Shown: one piece after another, positions 35,546 through 45,900 of the stretch
Layout of the letters: every line of letters begins with the position of its first letter
Numbering within the stretch: position 1 is the first letter of the stretch
Source of the DNA: Promicromonospora thailandica
Lineage (GTDB): Bacteria; Actinomycetota; Actinomycetes; Actinomycetales; Cellulomonadaceae
Direction: 5' to 3'
DNA: 64,000 nt
Assembly (NCBI RefSeq): GCF_024171955.1
Contig: NZ_JAMTCS010000003.1
Coordinates: 310,001-374,000 of the forward strand
Made by a program: the position numbers and the translations under genes
The notes under the pieces: model-generated
The model's input: the letters and a program-made list of their open reading frames with translations, nothing else
Database searches by the model: none
What the model was told of the DNA's origin: nothing

Positions 35546-38500
35546 ATGCACGACGACATCACACTGACCACCGGGCGCGCGACACGCGTGCTCACGGAGC
35601 GCATCTGGCCGGCCGTCCACGGGACGTCCGTCCCGCTGGAGGTCGAGTGGCACGCCCTGCCGGGGGAGCCGATCCCCCCGACCGAGGGCCTCGCCCTGGC
35701 GATGGAGCCCTACGAGGTCGGCACCCCGTGGGGTCCGGCGTGGGGCACGACGTGGTTCCGGCTGACGGGCACCGTGCCCGCCGAGTGGGCGGGCCGCGCG
35801 ATCGAGGCCGTGCTGGACCTCGGGTTCGACAGCAGCATGCCCGGCTTCCAGGCCGAGGCGTTGGTGTACCGGCCCGACGGCACGACCGTGAAGTCCATCA
35901 ACCCGCGCAACCAGTACGTGCCGGTGGCGGAGCAGGCGGCCGGCGGCGAGCGGGTCGAGCTGTTCCTGGAGGCCGCCTCCAACCCGGTGCTGCTCGGGCA
36001 CGACGCGTTCCGGCAGACCCAGGAGGGCGACGTCCGGACGTCGTCCCCGCGGCCCCTGTACACGACGCGCCGCCTGGACCTGGCGATCTTCGAGGCCGAG
36101 GTGCACGCGCTCGCGCTCGACGTCGAGGTGCTGCTGGAGCTCCAGGCCGAGCTGCCCGCGGGCCCGCGCCGCATGCGTGTGCTGCAGGCGCTGGACGACG
36201 CGCTCGACGTGCTCGACCTGCAGCGCATCCCCCAGACGGCGGCCGCCGCCCGGGCGCGGCTCGCCGACGTGCTGGCCAGCCCGGCCGACGCCAGCGCCCA
36301 CGAGATCTCCGCCGTCGGGCACGCGCACATCGACTCGGCCTGGCTGTGGCCGGTGCGGGAGACGATCCGCAAGGTCGCGCGCACGACGTCGTCCATGGCC
36401 GACCTCATCGACCGCACCGAGGACTTCGTGTACGGCATGTCCTCCGCGCAGCAGTACGCGTGGGTCAAGGAGCACCGCCCCGAGGTGTGGGAGCGGATCA
36501 AGGAGGCCGTGGCCAAGGGCCGGTTCCTGCCGCTGGGCGGCATGTGGGTCGAGTCCGACACGGTGATGCCCTCGGGCGAGGCGCTGGCCCGCCAGTTCTC
36601 GCAGGGGCAGCGCTTCTTCGAGCGCGAGTTCGGCCTGCGCACGCACGGTGTCTGGCTGCCGGACTCGTTCGGCTACTCGCCGGCCCTGCCGCAGCTCGTG
36701 CGCCGCGCGGGCTTCGACTGGTTCTTCACGCAGAAGATCTCGTGGAACCAGGTCAACGTCTTCCCGCACCACACCTTCTGGTGGGAGGGCATCGACGGGT
36801 CCCGCGTGCTGACGCACTTCCCGCCCATGGACACCTACAACTCGCAGCTCTCGGGCGAGGAGCTCGCGCGGGCCACGCGCCAGTTCCGCGAGGCGCGGCA
36901 CGCCACGGGCTCGATCGCGCCGGTGGGCTGGGGCGACGGCGGCGGTGGCACCACCCGCGAGATGACCGGCAAGGCCGAGCGCCTGGCCGACCTCGAGGGC
37001 AGCGCCAAGGTGCGCTGGGAGCACCCGGACGCGTTCTTCGAGCGCGCCCGGGCGGAGATCGACGCGGCAGGGCCGGGTGACAGCGCTGTCTGGGTGGGTG
37101 AGCTCTACCTGGAGCTGCACCGCGCCACCCTGACCTCGCAGCACAAGACCAAGCAGGGCAACCGGCGCAACGAGCAGCTGCTGGTCGAGGCCGAGGCGTG
37201 GGCCGCCGCGGCGTCGGCCCGGACGGGTACGCCGTACCCGTACGACGAGCTGGACGACCTGTGGCAGCAGGTGCTGCTCATGCAGTTCCACGACATCCTG
37301 CCCGGCACGTCCGTGGCCTGGGTGCACCGGGAGGCCGTGGAGCGGCACGCCGTGGTCACGGCGGGCGCCCAGCAGATCATCGAGCGGTCGCTGCGCGCCC
37401 TGGCCGGCGAGGGCGACGTGCCCCTGCGGGCCAACCCGGCGGCGTTCGCCCAGGCGGGCGTGCCCGCGCTCGCGGTGGCACCGGCGCAGGACCCGGAGGC
37501 GTCGTCGAGCACGCTGACCGAGCTGCCGGGCGGCGGCTACGAGCTCGCCAACGACCTCGTCCGCATCACGTTGGACGCGGCGGGGCACGTGACCTCCGCC
37601 GTCGACCTGGCCACGGGCCGCGACGCCGTGGCGCCGGGCCGGGAGGCCAACGTGCTGCAGCTGCACCAGGACTTCCCGAACAAGTGGGACGCCTGGGACG
37701 TGGACCGGTTCTACCGCAACTCGGTGACCGACCTGCGGGAGGCGGAGAAGGTCTCGGCGGCGGTCGAGGACGGCGTGGCCGTGGTGCGCGTGCACCGGGT
37801 GTTCTCGTCCTCCAGCCTCGACCAGGTGCTCACCCTGGCGCCGGGCAGCCGGACGCTCGAGGTCACCATGGCCACCGACTGGCACGAGGCGGAGAAGTTC
37901 CTCAAGGTCGCCTTCCCGCTCGACGTCCGCGCCGAGCACGTGGCGGCCGAGACGCAGTTCGGCTTCCACAAGCGCGTCACCCACACCAACACGAGCTGGG
38001 AGGCCGCGAAGTTCGAGACCTCCATGCACCGGTGGGTGCTGGCCGAGGAGCCGGGCTTCGGCGTGGGCCTGGTCAACGACTCGGTGTACGGGTACGACGT
38101 GACGCGCGAGGTGTCCGACGGCGGCGTCGCGCCGGCGGCGGGCTCGCCCGACGTGACGACGACGGTGCGCCTGTCCCTGCTGCGCGCCCCGCGGTTCCCC
38201 GACCCGGAGACGGACCAGGGCGTGCAGACGCACCGCTACGGTCTGGTCGTCGGCGTGGACGTCGCGGGCGCGACCGAGGCGGGCACGACGTTCGGCGCCC
38301 GGCCGCGCGAGCTGCGGGGCGCGGCGGGCGTCGAGCCGCTCGTGGCGGTGTCCGGCGGCGTGACGCTGTCGGCGGTCAAGCTGGCCGACGACCGGTCCGG
38401 CGACCTCGTCGTGCGGGTCTACGAGGCGCTCGGACGCCGCGCGTCGGGCACCGTGACGGTGGCCGTGCCGGTGTCGGGTGCGCGCACGGTCAGCCTCATC

Positions 38501-38599
38501 GAGGACGACGTCACGGACGGCGCCCTGCCGGTCGCCGACGCCGTCGCGGTCGACCTGGGCCCGTTCGAGGTGCGCACCCTGCGCTTCACGCGCGCCTGA
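35546..38599 (+). CDS. Alpha-mannosidase, GH38
   Basis: 1017 residues, no signal peptide, so cytoplasmic. GH38 features: zinc site in GHAHIDSAWLWP (H261, D263), catalytic nucleophile D373 in WLPDSFGYSPALPQ, and MQFHDILPGTSVAWVH in the linker to the C-terminal beta domains. Family members release mannose from alpha-mannosides; linkage specificity cannot be read. RBS GGGGAGG precedes ATG. It is 187 bases upstream of the sugar-ABC operon, after its own hairpin, so it is probably a separate transcript. Confidence 0.93.
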   Translation: MHDDITLTTGRATRVLTERIWPAVHGTSVPLEVEWHALPGEPIPPTEGLALAMEPYEVGTPWGPAWGTTWFRLTGTVPAEWAGRAIEAVLDLGFDSSMPGFQAEALVYRPDGTTVKSINPRNQYVPVAEQAAGGERVELFLEAASNPVLLGHDAFRQTQEGDVRTSSPRPLYTTRRLDLAIFEAEVHALALDVEVLLELQAELPAGPRRMRVLQALDDALDVLDLQRIPQTAAAARARLADVLASPADASAHEISAVGHAHIDSAWLWPVRETIRKVARTTSSMADLIDRTEDFVYGMSSAQQYAWVKEHRPEVWERIKEAVAKGRFLPLGGMWVESDTVMPSGEALARQFSQGQRFFEREFGLRTHGVWLPDSFGYSPALPQLVRRAGFDWFFTQKISWNQVNVFPHHTFWWEGIDGSRVLTHFPPMDTYNSQLSGEELARATRQFREARHATGSIAPVGWGDGGGGTTREMTGKAERLADLEGSAKVRWEHPDAFFERARAEIDAAGPGDSAVWVGELYLELHRATLTSQHKTKQGNRRNEQLLVEAEAWAAAASARTGTPYPYDELDDLWQQVLLMQFHDILPGTSVAWVHREAVERHAVVTAGAQQIIERSLRALAGEGDVPLRANPAAFAQAGVPALAVAPAQDPEASSSTLTELPGGGYELANDLVRITLDAAGHVTSAVDLATGRDAVAPGREANVLQLHQDFPNKWDAWDVDRFYRNSVTDLREAEKVSAAVEDGVAVVRVHRVFSSSSLDQVLTLAPGSRTLEVTMATDWHEAEKFLKVAFPLDVRAEHVAAETQFGFHKRVTHTNTSWEAAKFETSMHRWVLAEEPGFGVGLVNDSVYGYDVTREVSDGGVAPAAGSPDVTTTVRLSLLRAPRFPDPETDQGVQTHRYGLVVGVDVAGATEAGTTFGARPRELRGAAGVEPLVAVSGGVTLSAVKLADDRSGDLVVRVYEALGRRASGTVTVAVPVSGARTVSLIEDDVTDGALPVADAVAVDLGPFEVRTLRFTRA

Positions 38600-38610
38600 C
38601 GAGAGCACCG

Positions 38611-38660
38611 CACGTGTCGGACGTACGGGTCGCACCGGCGGCCCGTACGTCCGGCACGTG
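38611..38660 (+). terminator. Hairpin after the GH38 gene
   Basis: Arms of 19 bases (38611-38629, 38642-38660) with one mismatch, starting 12 bases after the stop. Separates GH38 from the next promoter. Confidence 0.75.
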
Positions 38661-38674
38661 GGTGGCGTCAGCTC

Positions 38675-38725
38675 TTGACACCCGTGCCGGAGCAGCGGGA
38701 CTCTGGGCGCGCTAAAGCGCTTTAG
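38675..38725 (+). promoter_or_regulatory. Promoter with LacI-type operator for the sugar-ABC operon
   Basis: TTGACA (38675-38680) is a consensus -35; GACTCT (38699-38704) is a weak -10 at 18 bases. The operator CTAAAGCGCTTTAG (38712-38725) is a perfect 14-bp palindrome with central CG, the LacI-family pattern, placed over the start of transcription, so repressor binding would block it. A one-base variant at 50165-50178 precedes the GH18 gene. Confidence 0.75.
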
Positions 38726-38786
38726 TCGGCGCACGGCGACGACATCGACCTCAGGCGCGACGAGGCTTCTGCTGGAAGGAACTGTC

Positions 38787-40079
38787 ATGAACTCACGGAG
38801 GTTCGGGGCCGCGGGCCTCGCCCTGGCCGTGCTGACCGTGCTGCCCCTGGGCGGCTGTGCGCTCGACGGCACGGGCGGCGGCGAGCAGACCGAGGCGGCG
38901 GACGCCTCGGGCGAGGTGACCGGCGAGGTCACGCTCCAGACCTGGGCGCTCAAGCCCAGCTTCACCGGCTACGTCGAGGGCGTCATCGACGCCTTCGAGA
39001 AGCAGTACCCGGGCACCACGGTGACCTGGCTCGACCAGCCCGGCGACGGCTACTCCGAGAAGGTGCTCGCGCAGGCCGCGGCTGGCGAGCTGCCCGACGT
39101 GACGAACCTGCCCCCGGACTTCGCGCTCTCGCTGGCGCGCGAGGGCCTGCTCACCGACCTCTCGACCGTCGACGACACACTGGCGGACACCTACGTGGCC
39201 GGCGCGCTCGACGCGTACCGCTACGGCGGCATCGAGGGCACGTACGGCTACCCCTGGTACCTCACCACGGACCTGAACTACTGGAACACCGAGATGCTCG
39301 AGGAGGCGGGCCTGGACCCCGCCCGCCTGCCCACCACGCTCGACGAGCTCGTCGCCCAGGCGCAGACCATGAAGGACGCGACCGGCGAGTACCTGATGAG
39401 CCGCAAGCCCGGCCTGGGCGACTTCGCCGCGGCGGGCCTGCCGGTGCTGTCGGACGACGGCACGCAGTTCACGTTCGACACGCCCGAGGCAGCGGCGATC
39501 CTGGACGTGTACCGCGACGCGTACGCCGACGGCCTGCTGCCGGACGACGTGCTCACCGACGCCTACCTGGGCAACAGCCAGCTCTTCACCGAGGGCAAGG
39601 TGGCGTGGACCACCGGTGGCGGCAACTTCATCGACAGCGTGCTGGAGAACAACCCCTCGCTGGAGGGCAAGATCACGTCCTCGCCGTACATCGGCGCCAC
39701 GCCGCTGTACGTGCAGGGCGTGTCCGTCTCCCACGGGTCGGACAACCCGGCCACGGCGCTCGCGCTGGCGCAGTTCCTGACGAACGCCGCCAACCAGGAG
39801 GAGTTCGCCGAGCAGGTGCCCGGCATCTTCCCGTCCACCACGTCCTCGCAGGAGAACCCGGAGCTGGCCGAGAGCGACGGCACCCCGCAGGGCGCGGCCA
39901 AGCAGATCGCGTTCGGCAACCTGACCACGGCGCGGGTGCTGCAGCCCGTCGAGGTCACCGAGGCGATGGTGACCATCGTGAACCAGCAGTTCGCGGCGGC
40001 GATCGCGGGGGACAAGACCTCCGCGGAGGCCCTCGAGGCGGCGGTCGACGAGTGCAACAAGCTGCTCGCCGACCAATGA
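38787..40079 (+). CDS. ABC sugar importer, substrate-binding lipoprotein
   Basis: 430 residues. Lipoprotein signal with lipobox LGGC (C24), then a type-I extracellular solute-binding fold (family 1, CUT1): AFEKQYPGTTVTWLDQPGDG, YGYPWYLTTDLNYWNTEML, VAWTTGGGNF, SHGSDNPATALALAQFLTN. Binds a sugar or oligosaccharide; mannose-containing glycans are inferred from neighbours. RBS GGAAGGA. First gene behind the operator; overlaps the next gene by four bases. Confidence 0.93.
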   Translation: MNSRRFGAAGLALAVLTVLPLGGCALDGTGGGEQTEAADASGEVTGEVTLQTWALKPSFTGYVEGVIDAFEKQYPGTTVTWLDQPGDGYSEKVLAQAAAGELPDVTNLPPDFALSLAREGLLTDLSTVDDTLADTYVAGALDAYRYGGIEGTYGYPWYLTTDLNYWNTEMLEEAGLDPARLPTTLDELVAQAQTMKDATGEYLMSRKPGLGDFAAAGLPVLSDDGTQFTFDTPEAAAILDVYRDAYADGLLPDDVLTDAYLGNSQLFTEGKVAWTTGGGNFIDSVLENNPSLEGKITSSPYIGATPLYVQGVSVSHGSDNPATALALAQFLTNAANQEEFAEQVPGIFPSTTSSQENPELAESDGTPQGAAKQIAFGNLTTARVLQPVEVTEAMVTIVNQQFAAAIAGDKTSAEALEAAVDECNKLLADQ

Positions 40080-41059
40080 CCCGCCCAGCGACCCGCCCAG
40101 CGGAACGGACGTCGTCGCGGACGCCGTCCCGCGGGGCCCGGACCCTCCTGGTCCGGGCCCTGCCCGCGGCCGGCCCGGGCCACGCGGCCCGCACCCACGC
40201 GTGGTTCACGCCGTGGCTGCTGGTCGCGCCGGCGCTCGTGTTCCTGCTCGCCTTCAACCTCTGGCCGACGGCGAACGTCGTGTTCCTCGCGTTCACGAAC
40301 GTGCGGGTGCTGTCGGGTGGCGAGCTGGTGGGCCTGGAGAACTTCGAGCGCATGCTCACCGACGAGCAGCTGGCCACGGCGCTGGTCAACTCGATCGTCT
40401 ACATGCTCGTGTGCGTGCCGTTCCTGCTCCTGGTGCCGCTGGGGCTGGCGGTGCTCGTGGAGAAGAAGCTGCCCGGCATCGCGTTCTTCCGCACCGCGTT
40501 CTACACGCCCGTGGTGGCCTCGGCGGTCGTGGTGGCCCTGATCTGGGGCTGGCTGCTCGACGACCGGGGCGTCATCAACGCCATGGCGCTGCGGCTCGGG
40601 TTCGTCACGGAGGCGATCCCGTTCCTCACCGACCGCTGGCTCGTCATCTTCAGCGCCATCAGCCTGACGATCTGGAAGGGGCTGGGCTACTACATGGTCA
40701 TCTACCTGTCGGCCCTCGGGGGCGTGCCGCGCGAGCTGCACGAGGCCGCCGCCGTCGACGGCGCGGGCGCGCTGCGCCGGTTCTGGTCGGTCACCGTGCC
40801 GGGCGTGCGCAACACCATGCTGCTGGTGTCGGTGATGATCACCGTGTCCGCGCTGCGCGTGTTCGCCGAGCTCTACGTGCTCACGGACGGGACGGGCGGG
40901 GTCGGGGGCGCCGACGTGTCCGTGGTCATGCTCATCCAGATGTACGCGCGCGGGTTCAGCGGCAACCTCGGGTACGCCTCGGCGCTCTCGCTGCTGCTGT
41001 TCGTCGTCACGCTCGCGCCGCTGCTCCTCATCGCGCGGATCAACCGGGGGCGGGGCTGA
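40076..41059 (+). CDS. ABC sugar importer permease 1 (MalF-like)
   Basis: 327 residues, six or more membrane helices after a basic N-terminus. The EAA loop is EAAAVDGAGALRRFWSVTVP, the ATPase contact. CUT1 family. No ATPase gene in the operon, so a shared one (MsiK-type) elsewhere must drive transport. Overlaps both neighbours. Confidence 0.93.
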   Translation: MTRPATRPAERTSSRTPSRGARTLLVRALPAAGPGHAARTHAWFTPWLLVAPALVFLLAFNLWPTANVVFLAFTNVRVLSGGELVGLENFERMLTDEQLATALVNSIVYMLVCVPFLLLVPLGLAVLVEKKLPGIAFFRTAFYTPVVASAVVVALIWGWLLDDRGVINAMALRLGFVTEAIPFLTDRWLVIFSAISLTIWKGLGYYMVIYLSALGGVPRELHEAAAVDGAGALRRFWSVTVPGVRNTMLLVSVMITVSALRVFAELYVLTDGTGGVGGADVSVVMLIQMYARGFSGNLGYASALSLLLFVVTLAPLLLIARINRGRG

Positions 41060-41931
41060 TGGGCGCCCGGGTCGTCACCGCCCGCACCGGCGCGCGCGGC
41101 TTCTCGACGCCGTCGCCCCGCGAGGTCGTGCTGCGGTACCTGCTCCTGGTGGTGGCGCTGTTCGTGACGGTCGGCCCCTTCCTGTGGCAGCTGTCGACGT
41201 CGCTCAAGGGCGCGGGGGAGGACGTCTACACCTCGACGCCGAGCTTCGTGCCGAGCGAGCCCACCCTGGACAACTACGCCCGGGCGTTCGAGGCCGTGCC
41301 GATCCTGGGGTTCGCCGGCAACTCGCTGGTGGTGGCGGGCATCGTGGTGGTGGGCAACATCGTGGGCGCCACCCTGGCCGGGTACGCGCTGGCGCGGCTG
41401 CGGTTCCGCGGGGCGCGGCTCGTGCTCGGGGCCATCCTGTTCACCATGCTGCTGCCCGGCGAGGCGACGATCGTGGCGCAGTACCTGACCATCCGGCAGC
41501 TCGGCCTCGCCGACACGCTGCTCGGCGTCGCGCTGCCCGGTGCCGTCGGCATGCTCAACGTGCTGCTCATGCGCACGGCGTTCGTCGCCGTGCCCAAGGA
41601 GCTGGACGAGGCCGCGATCGTGGACGGCGCGAACGCCTGGCAGCGGCTGTGGCACGTGGGCGTGCCCAACGTGCTGGGCATGCTGGCGGTCGTGGCGATC
41701 TTCGCGTTCATCGGCGCGTGGGACGACTTCCTGTGGCCGCTCATCGTGCTCACCACGCCGGAGAAGTTCACGCTCACCGTGGGCCTGGAGTACCTGTCCG
41801 GGACGTTCACGAACAACCCGCGCGTCGTGGCGGCGGGCACCATGATCGCGTTCGTCCCGATCGTGGTCTTCTTCGCGGCCCTGCAGCGGTACTTCTTCCG
41901 CGGGGTCGACGAGGGGGCGATCAAGGGGTGA
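41059..41931 (+). CDS. ABC sugar importer permease 2 (MalG-like)
   Basis: 290 residues with six hydrophobic helices. EAA loop EAAIVDGANAWQRLWHVGVP. Starts in the stop of permease 1. Its C-terminus (LQRYFFRGVDEGAIKG) is the conserved MalG tail, needed for ATPase contact. Last transport gene before the regulator. Confidence 0.93.
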   Translation: MGARVVTARTGARGFSTPSPREVVLRYLLLVVALFVTVGPFLWQLSTSLKGAGEDVYTSTPSFVPSEPTLDNYARAFEAVPILGFAGNSLVVAGIVVVGNIVGATLAGYALARLRFRGARLVLGAILFTMLLPGEATIVAQYLTIRQLGLADTLLGVALPGAVGMLNVLLMRTAFVAVPKELDEAAIVDGANAWQRLWHVGVPNVLGMLAVVAIFAFIGAWDDFLWPLIVLTTPEKFTLTVGLEYLSGTFTNNPRVVAAGTMIAFVPIVVFFAALQRYFFRGVDEGAIKG

Positions 41932-42974
41932 CCACAGCACGCCGTCCGGGCCGCAGGCCCACCATCGCCGACATCGCCGCCCGCGCGGGCGTGTCCCCGA
42001 CGGCGGTCTCGTTCGCGCTCAACGACCGGCCGGGCATCAGCGACGCCACCCGGGCGCGGATCCTGGCGGCCGTCGCCGAGCTGGGCTGGCGGCCCAACGT
42101 CGCCGCCCGCGCGCTCGGCGGGCGGCGCGCCGACACGATCGGGCTCGTCGTGGCCCGCCCGGCCCGGACGCTCGGGGTCGAGCCGTTCTTCGCCCAGCTC
42201 GTCTCGGGCCTGCAGGCGCGCCTGTCGGCCGACCTCGTCGCGCTCCAGCTCCTCGTGGTGGAGGACACCGCCGCCGAGCTCGACGTGTACCGGCGGTGGA
42301 CGGCCGAGCGGCGCACCGACGGCGTCGTCGTGCTCGACCTGGAGCAGGACGACCCGCGCCCCGACGCCCTGGTCGAGATGGGCCTGCCCGCCGTGCTGGT
42401 GGGCGGCGACGGCGCGCCCGGGCCCGTGCCCGCGGTGTTCGCCGACGACCACGCCGCGATGACGGCGCTCGCCGAGCACCTCGCCGGGCTCGGCCACGTG
42501 CGCGTGGGTCACGTGGGCGGCATCTCCGCCTACGTGCACTCCGCACGCCGCGTGGCCGCCCTGCACGACGCCGGGGCGCGCCTCGGCCTGGACATCACCA
42601 CCGTGCCGACGGACTTCTCGCAGGACGAGGCCGCGGCAGCGACACGGGCGCTCCTCGCCCACGACGAAAGGCCCACTGCCATCGTGTACGACTCCGACGT
42701 GGCCGCGCTCGCGGGCGTCACCGTGCTGGCCGAGGCCGGCCTCGGTGTGCCCGGGGACGTCTCGGTCGCCTCCTTCGACGACTCCGAGCTGGTGCGCCTC
42801 GCGCACCCGCCGCTGACCGCCATGACCCGCGACACGTTCGAGCTCGGCGAGCTCGTGGCGCGGACCGTGCTGTCGGTGGTGCGCGGCCAGGCGGTGGCCG
42901 ACGTCGTCACCGCGCCCACGCCCGCCCTCACGGTGCGCGGCAGCACGGGTGCGGTCCCGGGGGTGGCGGCATGA
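41928..42974 (+). CDS. LacI-family transcriptional repressor of the mannoside locus
   Basis: 348 residues. N-terminal HTH with hinge helix (PTIADIAARAGVSPTAVSFALNDRP, in two parts; then WRPNVAARAL), followed by a periplasmic-binding-like sensor domain (TIGLVVARP, DGVVVLDLE, VASFDDSELVRLAHPPLT). GTG start overlaps the permease stop. Co-transcribed with what it most likely controls; binding sites at 38712-38725 and 50165-50178 are the proposed targets. Inducer unknown, probably a mannose-type sugar. Confidence 0.92.
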   Translation: MTTARRPGRRPTIADIAARAGVSPTAVSFALNDRPGISDATRARILAAVAELGWRPNVAARALGGRRADTIGLVVARPARTLGVEPFFAQLVSGLQARLSADLVALQLLVVEDTAAELDVYRRWTAERRTDGVVVLDLEQDDPRPDALVEMGLPAVLVGGDGAPGPVPAVFADDHAAMTALAEHLAGLGHVRVGHVGGISAYVHSARRVAALHDAGARLGLDITTVPTDFSQDEAAAATRALLAHDERPTAIVYDSDVAALAGVTVLAEAGLGVPGDVSVASFDDSELVRLAHPPLTAMTRDTFELGELVARTVLSVVRGQAVADVVTAPTPALTVRGSTGAVPGVAA

Positions 42975-45900
42975 CCGGCCCGGCGCACGTCCCCGCCGGC
43001 CGGCCCGGCGTCGGCCTGACCGGCGAGCACGCGCGGCTCGTCGAGCACGACGGCCCCGGCCGCACGGTGGTGCTCGACGGCCTCGACGTGCCCCTGGAGG
43101 CGGGCCTCACCCTGCGCTGGGCGCTGCTGCCCGTGCTCGACGCCGACCTCACCTACCGCTCCACGCACGTCGCCGTCGACCTGCTGCTCGACGACGGCTC
43201 CTGGCTCACCGAGACCGGGCCGGGCCGTGCGCTGACCGACCAGCACGGCATGCCCGCCACCGCGCAGGGCCAGGGCGCGGCCCGCATCCTCGTCGCCGAC
43301 CACTGGAACGTGGTGCGCGTCGACCTCGACGCCGCCGCCGAGGGCCTGCCCGGCCGCCGCGTGCGCGCCGCGGCCGTCGTCACCGCGCCGCCGGACGGCG
43401 GGCGCACCGAGGTCTGGTTCGACGACGTGACCGTGGCCCTCCGGCAGCCGCGCGCCGGCACGGGGCGCACCGACCTGGTGGACACCCGGCGCGGCACGCA
43501 CTCCTCCGGCGCCTACTCGCGCGGCAACAACGTGCCCGCCGCCGCCGTGCCCAACGGCTTCACGCTCTGGGTGCCGCTCACCGACGCCGCGACCGAGCGC
43601 TGGATGTACTCGTGGGCCGCGCACAACGGCCCGGGCAACCGGCCGCGCCTGCAGGGCGTCGGCATCTCGCACGTGCCGAGCCCCTGGATGGGCGACCGCG
43701 ACCAGCTCGCGTTCCACCTCGTCCCCGCACGGGACGGCGTCGAGGTACCCGACGCGGGCCTGGCGGCCCGCTCGCTCGCCTTCTCGCACGACGCCGAGAC
43801 CGCCCGCCCGCACCGCTACGACGTCGACCTGGACGGCGGCGCGCGCGTGGCCGTCGCGGCGTCCGACCACGGCGGCGTGCTGCGGTTCACCTTCCCACCG
43901 GGCGCCGCCACGGGGCACCTCGTGGTCGACGCCGTGAGCGACGCCGGGGCCGACGGCGCCCCCGTCGAGGTCACCGTGCACGACGACGGCACCCTCACCG
44001 GCTGGAGCGACCACGGCAGCACCCTGTCGGTGGGCCGCAGCCGCATGTACGTCGTGGGCCGCATCTCCCGGTCCGTGCTCCGCACCGGGCGGGCCGCCGG
44101 CCGCGACCACGCCACCTACGCGACGGTCGCGCTCGATCCGGCGGCGGGGGAGGCGGGCCGCACGGTCGAGGTGCGCGTGGCGACGTCGTACATCAGCGAG
44201 GACCTCGCCTGGCGCGCGCTCGGGCGCGAGGTGTCCGGCACCTTCGAGGAGGTGGCCGAGCGCACGCGAGCCCTCTGGGAGGAGCGGCTCGGCGTGCTCG
44301 ACGTCGCGGGCGCCACCGACGAGCAGCTCGTCACCCTGTACTCCAACCTGTACCGGCTCAACCTCTATCCCTCCTCCTACACGGAGACCGACGCCGACGG
44401 CGCGCCCGTGCACGCCTCGCCCGTGCTCGACGGCGCCCCCGTGCGCCCCGGCGAGATGTACGTCAACCACGGGTTCTGGGACACCTACCGCACCTGCTGG
44501 CCCGCCTACGCCCTGCTGTACCCCGAGGTCGCCGCACGGCTCGCGGACGGGTTCGTGCAGCAGTACCGCGAGGGCGGCTGGGTGGCCCGGTGGTCGTCAC
44601 CGGGGTACGCCGACCTCATGACCGGCACCTCGTCCGACGTCGCCTTCGCCGACCTCTACCTGCGCGACGTCCCCCTGCCCGACCCCCTGGCCACCTACGA
44701 CGCCGGCCTGCGCAACGCCACCGCCCTGCCGGGGCTGCCCGGGGTGGGCCGCAAGGGCCAGGCCTTCGCGCTCACCCGCGGCTGGGTGCCGCGCGACGTC
44801 GAGGAGTCGGTGTCGTGGGGCCTGGAGGGCTACATCAACGACGCGGGGCTGGCGCGCATGGCGCGGGCGCTCGCCGACGCGCCGTCGACCCCGGACGAGC
44901 GCCGCCGCGCGCTGCGCGACGAGGCCGCCTACCTGCACCAGAGCTCGCTCGGCTACGTGCACCTGTTCGACGCCGGCACGGGCTTCTTCCGCGGCCGCGG
45001 GCGGGACGGCGCCTTCGCGCCCGGCCCGTTCGACCCCGACGCGTGGGGCGGCGACTACACCGAGTCCGACGCGTGGAACTTCCTGTTCCACCCCGTGCAC
45101 GACGGCGCGGGCCTCGCGGCGCTGCACCGCGGGCCCGCGGGCCTGGAGGCGCTGCTGGAGCGGTTCTTCGCGACGCCCGAGCGTGCCGACAAGCCCGGCT
45201 CCTACGGGCAGCCGATCCACGAGATGGTCGAGGCGCGCGACGTGCGGCTCGGGCAGCTCGGGCAGTCCAACCAGGTCTCGCACCACATCCCCTACGTGTG
45301 GTTGTTCGCGGGGCGGCCGGACCGTACGCAGGAGACCGTGCGCGAGATCCTGGCGCGGCTGTGGACCGGCAGCGAGATCGGCCAGGGGTACCACGGCGAC
45401 GAGGACAACGGCGAGATGTCCGCCTGGTACGTGCTCTCCGCGCTGGGGCTGTACCCGCTGGAGATCGGCTCGTCGCGGTGGGCCGTGGGCTCGCCGCTGT
45501 TCGAGCGCGCCGTGGTGCACCGGCCCGGCGGCGACCTCGTCGTCGAGGCGCCGGACGCGGCGCGGCGCTGGTACGTGGCGGGGCTCTGTCTGGTCGACGG
45601 CGCCGGGGCCGAGCGGGCGGTCGAGGTGCCGTCCGTGGAGCACGGCGACCTGACCGGGGGAGCGACGCTGCGGTTCGCGCTGTCGGCGACGCCGGCCGGC
45701 TGGGGTGCGGCGGGCGGCTCGCCGCGACCGTCCGACGGCCCCTGGGGCCGGGCGGCGGGCACCTGGCGCGGCGCGGACGGGCCCCTGCAGGAGCTCACGG
45801 ACGGCGACCTGACGACGCCCGCTCAGGTGTCGGGCGCGCTCGAGTGGCGTCCGGCGGACGCCGGATCGGGCGGGGCGCTCGTCGGCTACACGCTGACCTC